Translations under genes and position numbers: made by a program
NCBI GenBank assembly: GCA_903925435.1
Contig: CAIYFF010000242.1
Coordinates: 1-9,654 of the forward strand
Direction of reading: 5' to 3'
From: an uncultured Planctomycetota bacterium
GTDB taxonomy: Bacteria > Planctomycetota > UBA1135 > UBA2386
Length of the DNA stretch: 9,654 nucleotides
Shown: one piece after another, positions 6,754 to 9,654 of the stretch
Layout: every line of letters starts with the position of its first letter
Numbering within the stretch: position 1 is the stretch's first letter
Notes under the pieces: model-generated
The model's database searches: none
The model's input: only the letters and a program-made list of their open reading frames with translations
What the model was told of the DNA's origin: nothing

Positions 6754-7934
6754 GGCGACGCACAGTTTGCGCGGCATGGGTCGCGCTCGCGCTTGCGCTG
6801 CCATGCGCTGCGCAAGATGAGCCTGCGGCCGCATCGCTGCGCACGAAGGACGCCGCAGTCGCCGGCGCAGATCGAGCCATCGCATACCTCGTCGCGACGC
6901 AGCATCCCGATGGCTCGTGGGGCTCCAGGTCGACGGACAGCCTGTTCGACAAGGGCTTCGCGGCCGAGACCTACTACTGCTACCAGATGGGCGCGCACGC
7001 GCTCGGCGTGCTCGCGCTGCGTCGCGCGCCAGAGACTGCGGAGCGCCGCGTTGCGCTCGAGAAATCCGTTCGCTGGCTCTCGACCGCCGAGATGCCCTTG
7101 CGCGGCAGCAACTGGGACAACGACGCGGTGTGGGCGTGGCTTTACGGCACGGTCGCGATGACGGAGATCGCACGCGATCCTCGCTTTGCCAACGACGACT
7201 GGCGCGGGCCCATCGCGCAGCGCGGCATGGAGTTCGTGCGGTGGCTCGAGAAGAACCAAGTGCCCGACGGCGGCTTTGGTTACTACGACGATCCGATCTA
7301 CACGCAGCGGCCGAAGTGGGCGACGAGCTTCTCGACCAGCGCGGTGCTGCCGGCGCTCGCGGTCGCGATGCAACTCGGCTGGGCGCAGGATCCGGAGACT
7401 GCCGCGCGTGCCGCTCGCTACATCCAGAAGTGTCGCTTGCCCAATGGCGCCTACGAATACGACCTCAACCCGATCCCGCGCGTGCGCGGCGGAGAGGAGA
7501 TCAACAACGTGCGCGGTAGCCTCGGTCGCATCCAAGCGTGCAACTGGGCGCTCTCGCAGTTCGGCGATGCATCCGTCACGACCGAGCGCATTCGCGACGG
7601 CGTGAAGTTGTTCTTCGAGCACCACAAGTTCCTCGCGGTCGCGCGCATGCGTCCCATCCCGCACGAGGCCTACTACGCCAACGCGGGCTACTTCTTCTAC
7701 TTCGGCCACTTCTACTGCAGCCAGACGATCGAGATGTTGCCGACCGAGGAGCGCGAACCGTTCCGCGAGCAATTGCGCGAGAAGCTGCTGCTGACGCAGC
7801 GGAAGGACGGGTCGTTCTGCGACTTCCAGAGCACGAGCTACATGACCACTTCATCCACGGCGTTTTCGGCGATGGCGTTGCTCGCGGGGATTGAGTTGCC
7901 AAAGCCAGCTTCGGCTGCGGAGGGCGCGCGATGA
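6750..7934 (+). CDS. exported alpha/alpha-toroid protein (prenyltransferase/squalene-oxidase repeat type)
   Basis: A 394-residue protein with a signal peptide: an Arg-rich start, a hydrophobic core and probable cleavage after CAA before QDEP. The mature part is helical with recurring Q-x-x-D/N-G-x-F/W turns typical of alpha/alpha toroids: QHPDGSWG (51-58), QVPDGGFG (170-177), a QKCRLPNGAY variant (226-235) and QRKDGSF (350-356). The fold is shared by squalene cyclases, protein prenyltransferases, complement-like proteins and many planctomycete proteins of unknown role. I see no DxDD squalene-hopene cyclase motif, so terpene cyclisation is unlikely. Aromatic-rich stretches (AETYYCYQ, ANAGYFFYFGHFYC) could line the toroid cavity. 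The GTG start overlaps the previous stop and has GAGGA six bases upstream; the TGA overlaps the next ATG. Confidence 0.75.
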   Translation: MRRRTVCAAWVALALALPCAAQDEPAAASLRTKDAAVAGADRAIAYLVATQHPDGSWGSRSTDSLFDKGFAAETYYCYQMGAHALGVLALRRAPETAERRVALEKSVRWLSTAEMPLRGSNWDNDAVWAWLYGTVAMTEIARDPRFANDDWRGPIAQRGMEFVRWLEKNQVPDGGFGYYDDPIYTQRPKWATSFSTSAVLPALAVAMQLGWAQDPETAARAARYIQKCRLPNGAYEYDLNPIPRVRGGEEINNVRGSLGRIQACNWALSQFGDASVTTERIRDGVKLFFEHHKFLAVARMRPIPHEAYYANAGYFFYFGHFYCSQTIEMLPTEEREPFREQLREKLLLTQRKDGSFCDFQSTSYMTTSSTAFSAMALLAGIELPKPASAAEGAR

Positions 7935-8311
7935 GCGGTTGCGATCCCACCGGCGATGAGTTGCAAGCGATCGCCAACAAGCTCGGGCTCGACGTTGCCA
8001 AGCGACACATCTTATTGTGCTGCGATGCCAGGAAGGCGAAGTGCTGCGATCCGATCGAAGGCCAGAAGTCCTGGGACTACCTGAAGGGGCGTCTCAAGGA
8101 ACTCGGCCTCTCCGAACGCGGCGGCGTGCAGCGCACGAAGGCAGACTGCCTGCGCGTCTGCAAGGACGGGCCGATCGCAGTCGTCTATCCAGAAGGCGCG
8201 TGGTACCGCCGCTGCGATGCCGCGGCGTTGGAGCGCATCGTGCAGCAGCACGTGATCGGTGGGCAGGTCGTAGAGGACCTGCTCATCACCGAGCATCCGC
8301 TCGAGCCGTGA
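7931..8311 (+). CDS. thioredoxin-like [2Fe-2S] ferredoxin
   Basis: A 126-residue protein resembling thioredoxin-like [2Fe-2S] ferredoxins. It has a strand into HILLCCDARKAKCCD (Cys30/31 and Cys38/39), then Cys73-x3-Cys77 in ADCLRVCKDGP, followed by the typical IAVVYPEGAWY. The last two ligands have the expected C-x3-C spacing. The first two are doubled cysteines and closer together than the C-x12-C of Aquifex ferredoxin, so which cysteine of each pair binds iron is unclear. No signal peptide is seen; a cytoplasmic electron carrier is likely. The ATG overlaps the preceding stop (ATGA), with GGAGGG six bases upstream, so it is coupled to the toroid gene. The redox partner is not evident in this operon. 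Confidence 0.82.
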   Translation: MSGCDPTGDELQAIANKLGLDVAKRHILLCCDARKAKCCDPIEGQKSWDYLKGRLKELGLSERGGVQRTKADCLRVCKDGPIAVVYPEGAWYRRCDAAALERIVQQHVIGGQVVEDLLITEHPLEP

Positions 8312-8317
8312 GCTGTG

Positions 8318-8336
8318 CGACGCAGATCATGCGTCG
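8318..8336. terminator. hairpin at convergent junction
   Basis: A perfect 7-bp inverted repeat (CGACGCA, 5-nt loop, TGCGTCG) spans the 15-bp gap between two convergent genes. The stop codon of the leftward gene lies in the loop. It is symmetric and lacks a T run; it may be a bidirectional terminator. Confidence 0.4.
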
Positions 8337-8665
8337 ATATGCTTGAGCAGAGGCGCGCCGACGGCGTTCGATGTCAGTTGCTCGATCAGCTGATCCAGCA
8401 TCGCCTCGGTCTCTACAGTCGCCGTGCGTGCGAGCGGCTCGCCGTCCTTCTTCGTGAGCACGGCAAACCAATGCCCGTCATCGTCGGCGTGGCGCACGAA
8501 GCGATTGCGAAGACGCAGCGCCGTGCGCGTTTCCATCAGCTCGACCTTCACCGCGTAGCGGTCGCGGCTCGGCAGCCCGCGCAGCAATGCGGCGCCATCG
8601 GGGCCCAGAAAGTGGAACACGGTGCGGCCTTGGTCATCTGTGACGATTTCGAATCTCGAGCGCAT
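8327..8665 (-). CDS. two-repeat DUF1508/YegP-like small protein
   Basis: A 112-residue protein with two similar halves. Residues 4-54 (RFEIVTDDQGRTVFHFL, ending in LRLRN) and 55-101 (RFVRHADDDGHWFAVLT, ending in TSNA) share RF, an acidic turn with Gly, an aromatic-rich strand, L-x-x-x-x-G-x-x-L-x-R and a helix. This looks like a tandem DUF1508 (YegP-like) arrangement, but the match is by pattern only. The family's function is poorly defined. The start is decided by GGAGGG (8673-8678) seven bases before the ATG at 8665; an upstream in-frame GTG at 8713 has no such signal. It ends head-on with the ferredoxin gene. Confidence 0.65.
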   Translation of the reverse strand: MRSRFEIVTDDQGRTVFHFLGPDGAALLRGLPSRDRYAVKVELMETRTALRLRNRFVRHADDDGHWFAVLTKKDGEPLARTATVETEAMLDQLIEQLTSNAVGAPLLKHIDA

Positions 8666-8709
8666 GTCGTTGCCCTCCGATCCTGGACGCGCGAGATCCA
8701 CGCCATGTT

Positions 8710-8832
8710 TCACGAGGGGACGCAGACGCGAGAATCGGGGAGTCGCTCTTCGGCCCAGTTCCGTAGTTGAGCGGGCGACAGCAGCGACTTCGCTGCGGCG
8801 AAAAGTTCCGCCGCCGCAGGCTTTGACGCCAT
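8710..8832 (-). CDS. possible small protein, 40 residues
   Basis: A short leftward frame whose product begins MASKPAAAELFAAAKSLL, continues through LSPAQLRNWAEERLPDS and ends VCVPS. The composition is that of an amphipathic helical peptide and is less Arg-rich than the rest of the open frame upstream. No Shine-Dalgarno sequence precedes the ATG at 8832, and a strong hairpin overlaps the start. It is not recognised and could be chance. Confidence 0.15.
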   Translation of the reverse strand: MASKPAAAELFAAAKSLLSPAQLRNWAEERLPDSRVCVPS

Positions 8833-8842
8833 GCGGCGGCGG
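8781..8842. other. cluster of overlapping, mutually exclusive stem-loops
   Basis: Three stems can form. A is GCAGCG/CGCTGC at 8781-8796 with a 4-nt loop. B is GCGGCG/CGCCGC at 8795-8814 with an 8-nt loop. C is an 11-bp perfect stem, CCGCCGCCGCA/TGCGGCGGCGG, at 8808-8842, extendable inward by three pairs past one bulge. B shares bases with both A and C, so it competes with them. Read leftward, stem C is followed by AACTTTT, a terminator-like tail. Confidence 0.4.
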
Positions 8843-8980
8843 CCACGAATTGGCTTCACCCGCGCGGGCCTCTCACTCCCGCACGGGCGTTGCTGCGTGG
8901 AAGCGCTTAGCGGCGCAGTTCGCACCATGGCGAGGCCGGATGCACGGCTGGCTTGTTTTCTGGTGGCTGAGACGCGCGCA

Positions 8981-9008
8981 ATGGACGGCTCGGAACGGAA
9001 GCGTCCAT
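8981..9008. other. imperfect hairpin upstream of recQ
   Basis: ATGGACG(G)CT pairs with AGCGTCCAT: nine base pairs with one bulged G and a 9-nt loop, about 95 bases before the recQ start. Its role is unknown; it could be an operator dyad or a leader RNA structure. Confidence 0.3.
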
Positions 9009-9103
9009 GGCATCGGCGTCGCGCGTTCTTTTGCGACGGCGAGGAACAGAACCCGACTGTGCTCTCGCCATCGCGCGTCCGGCCCCTACCGTGCTGCGCC
9101 GCC

Positions 9104-9654
9104 ATGGTCCGCCGCGAACAGAGCCCGAACAAGTCGCCCGATGGCGCGATCGCGCGCGTGCTCAAGGACACCTTCGGCCTCGCCTCGCTGCGTCCTCTGC
9201 AGCGCGAGGCGATCCTTGCCGGAGTCGAGGGCCGCGATGCGCTCGTGGTGCTGCCGACGGGCGGCGGCAAGTCGCTTTGCTACCAGCTGCCACCGCTCGT
9301 CACCGGCAAGTTGACGGTCGTCGTCTCGCCGCTCATCGCGTTGATGAAGGACCAACTCGATGGCCTACGGTTGCTCGGCTATCCGGCCGCTGCAGCGCAC
9401 GGCAACCTGACGCCAGCGGAGAAGCGCGAGCTGTGGCGCGAGCTGCAGGGCGACTCGTTGCGGCTGCTCTTCGTCGCTCCCGAGCGGTTGTTCTTCGATG
9501 GCTTCCTCTCGCAGCTGACCTCGCTCGACATCGGCGCGTTTGCGATCGACGAGGCGCACTGCATCAGCCAGTGGGGGCATGATTTCCGCCCCGAGTACCG
9601 CCGACTCGCGGAACTGCGCGATGTGTTCCCGAACGTGCCGTTCCACGCATTCAC
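9104..9654 (+). CDS. recQ: ATP-dependent DNA helicase RecQ, 5' part
   Basis: The first 183 codons of a RecQ helicase; the gene runs off the right edge. The helicase motifs appear in order: motif 0 region (FGLASLRPLQREAI), Walker A (LPTGGGKS, residues 50-57, with Lys56), motif Ia (SPLIALMKDQ), APERL, and motif II as DEAH (149-152) followed by the RecQ-specific aromatic-rich loop CISQWGHDFRPEYR. RecQ unwinds DNA 3' to 5' and acts in recombination and replication-fork repair. The zinc-binding, winged-helix and HRDC domains lie outside the window. The start at 9104 is the ATG that gives the usual short N-terminus; no ribosome binding site is visible ahead of it. Confidence 0.93.
   Translation, partial: MVRREQSPNKSPDGAIARVLKDTFGLASLRPLQREAILAGVEGRDALVVLPTGGGKSLCYQLPPLVTGKLTVVVSPLIALMKDQLDGLRLLGYPAAAAHGNLTPAEKRELWRELQGDSLRLLFVAPERLFFDGFLSQLTSLDIGAFAIDEAHCISQWGHDFRPEYRRLAELRDVFPNVPFHAF

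Larger units (their letters stand above)
8666..9103. other. 438-bp gene-poor region with stem-loops
   Basis: This is the only long non-coding stretch in the window and lies between divergent genes (DUF1508-like and recQ). Apart from the ribosome binding site at 8673-8678, a possible 40-codon leftward frame and several stem-loops listed separately, I see no gene, tRNA or clear promoter. Longer open frames that cross it read into neighbouring genes and are low-complexity Arg/Ser/Ala, as expected of non-coding GC-rich DNA. Confidence 0.5.

Noticed and set aside
6675..7772. Leftward open frame (365 codons) antisense to the toroid gene
   Set aside because: It crosses two coupled plus-strand genes, has no domain signature and has typical shadow composition.
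8859..8888. CCCGCGCGGG palindrome followed by CCCGCACGGG
   Set aside because: Short self-complementary GC runs are expected at this base composition, and nothing in their position marks them out.
8913..8927. tRNA-like GTTCG followed by CACCA
   Set aside because: The T-loop lacks the conserved A, and no acceptor, D or anticodon stem can be built around it.

Overview
The window is a stretch of GC-rich bacterial chromosome, densely packed with genes and showing strong G/C bias at third codon positions. Many genes have GGAGG-type ribosome binding sites, and several neighbours share ATGA or GTGA stop/start overlaps. No mobile element, CRISPR array, rRNA or tRNA was seen. The source cannot be fixed from sequence alone. 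The mix of a secreted alpha/alpha-toroid protein, a coiled coil resembling the hairpin of planctomycete HlyD-type adaptors, and a TIGR04168-like phosphoesterase suggests Planctomycetota or a similar environmental GC-rich lineage. That placement is an inference of low to moderate strength.

Layout. (1) 145-759 (+) is a solitary MNT-fold nucleotidyltransferase. It converges on a leftward pair: an endonuclease/exonuclease/phosphatase-family lipoprotein (806-1606) and a hot-dog thioesterase (1666-2100). A GC hairpin (784-804) lies at the convergent junction. (2) A 65-bp divergent spacer containing a 13-bp dyad separates the thioesterase from a rightward four-gene unit. That unit holds a metallophosphoesterase (2166-3080) and the three parts of a flavin/iron-sulfur amine or amino-acid dehydrogenase: a DAO-type FAD subunit (3083-4258), a small [2Fe-2S] subunit (4255-4542) and a two-dinucleotide-domain subunit with a BFD-like [2Fe-2S] motif (4539-5957). 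(3) After a hairpin and a probable leaderless promoter comes a second tightly overlapped operon: a coiled-coil envelope protein (6010-6753), an exported alpha/alpha-toroid protein (6750-7934) and a thioredoxin-like [2Fe-2S] ferredoxin (7931-8311). (4) A leftward two-repeat DUF1508-like gene (8327-8665) meets that operon head-on across a 7-bp hairpin. A 438-bp gene-poor region rich in stem-loops follows, then the 5' part of recQ (9104 to the window end).

How the genes may work together. The three dehydrogenase subunits form a recognisable complex of the HcnABC / D-hydroxyproline dehydrogenase / opine oxidase type. FAD in the DAO-like subunit would oxidise a C-N bond, and electrons would pass through the two iron-sulfur subunits towards the respiratory chain. 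The substrate cannot be read from sequence, and no diagnostic catabolic neighbour is present. The second operon is the least familiar part of the window. It pairs two exported proteins with a cytoplasmic-looking ferredoxin under apparent translational coupling, and I cannot give it a function.
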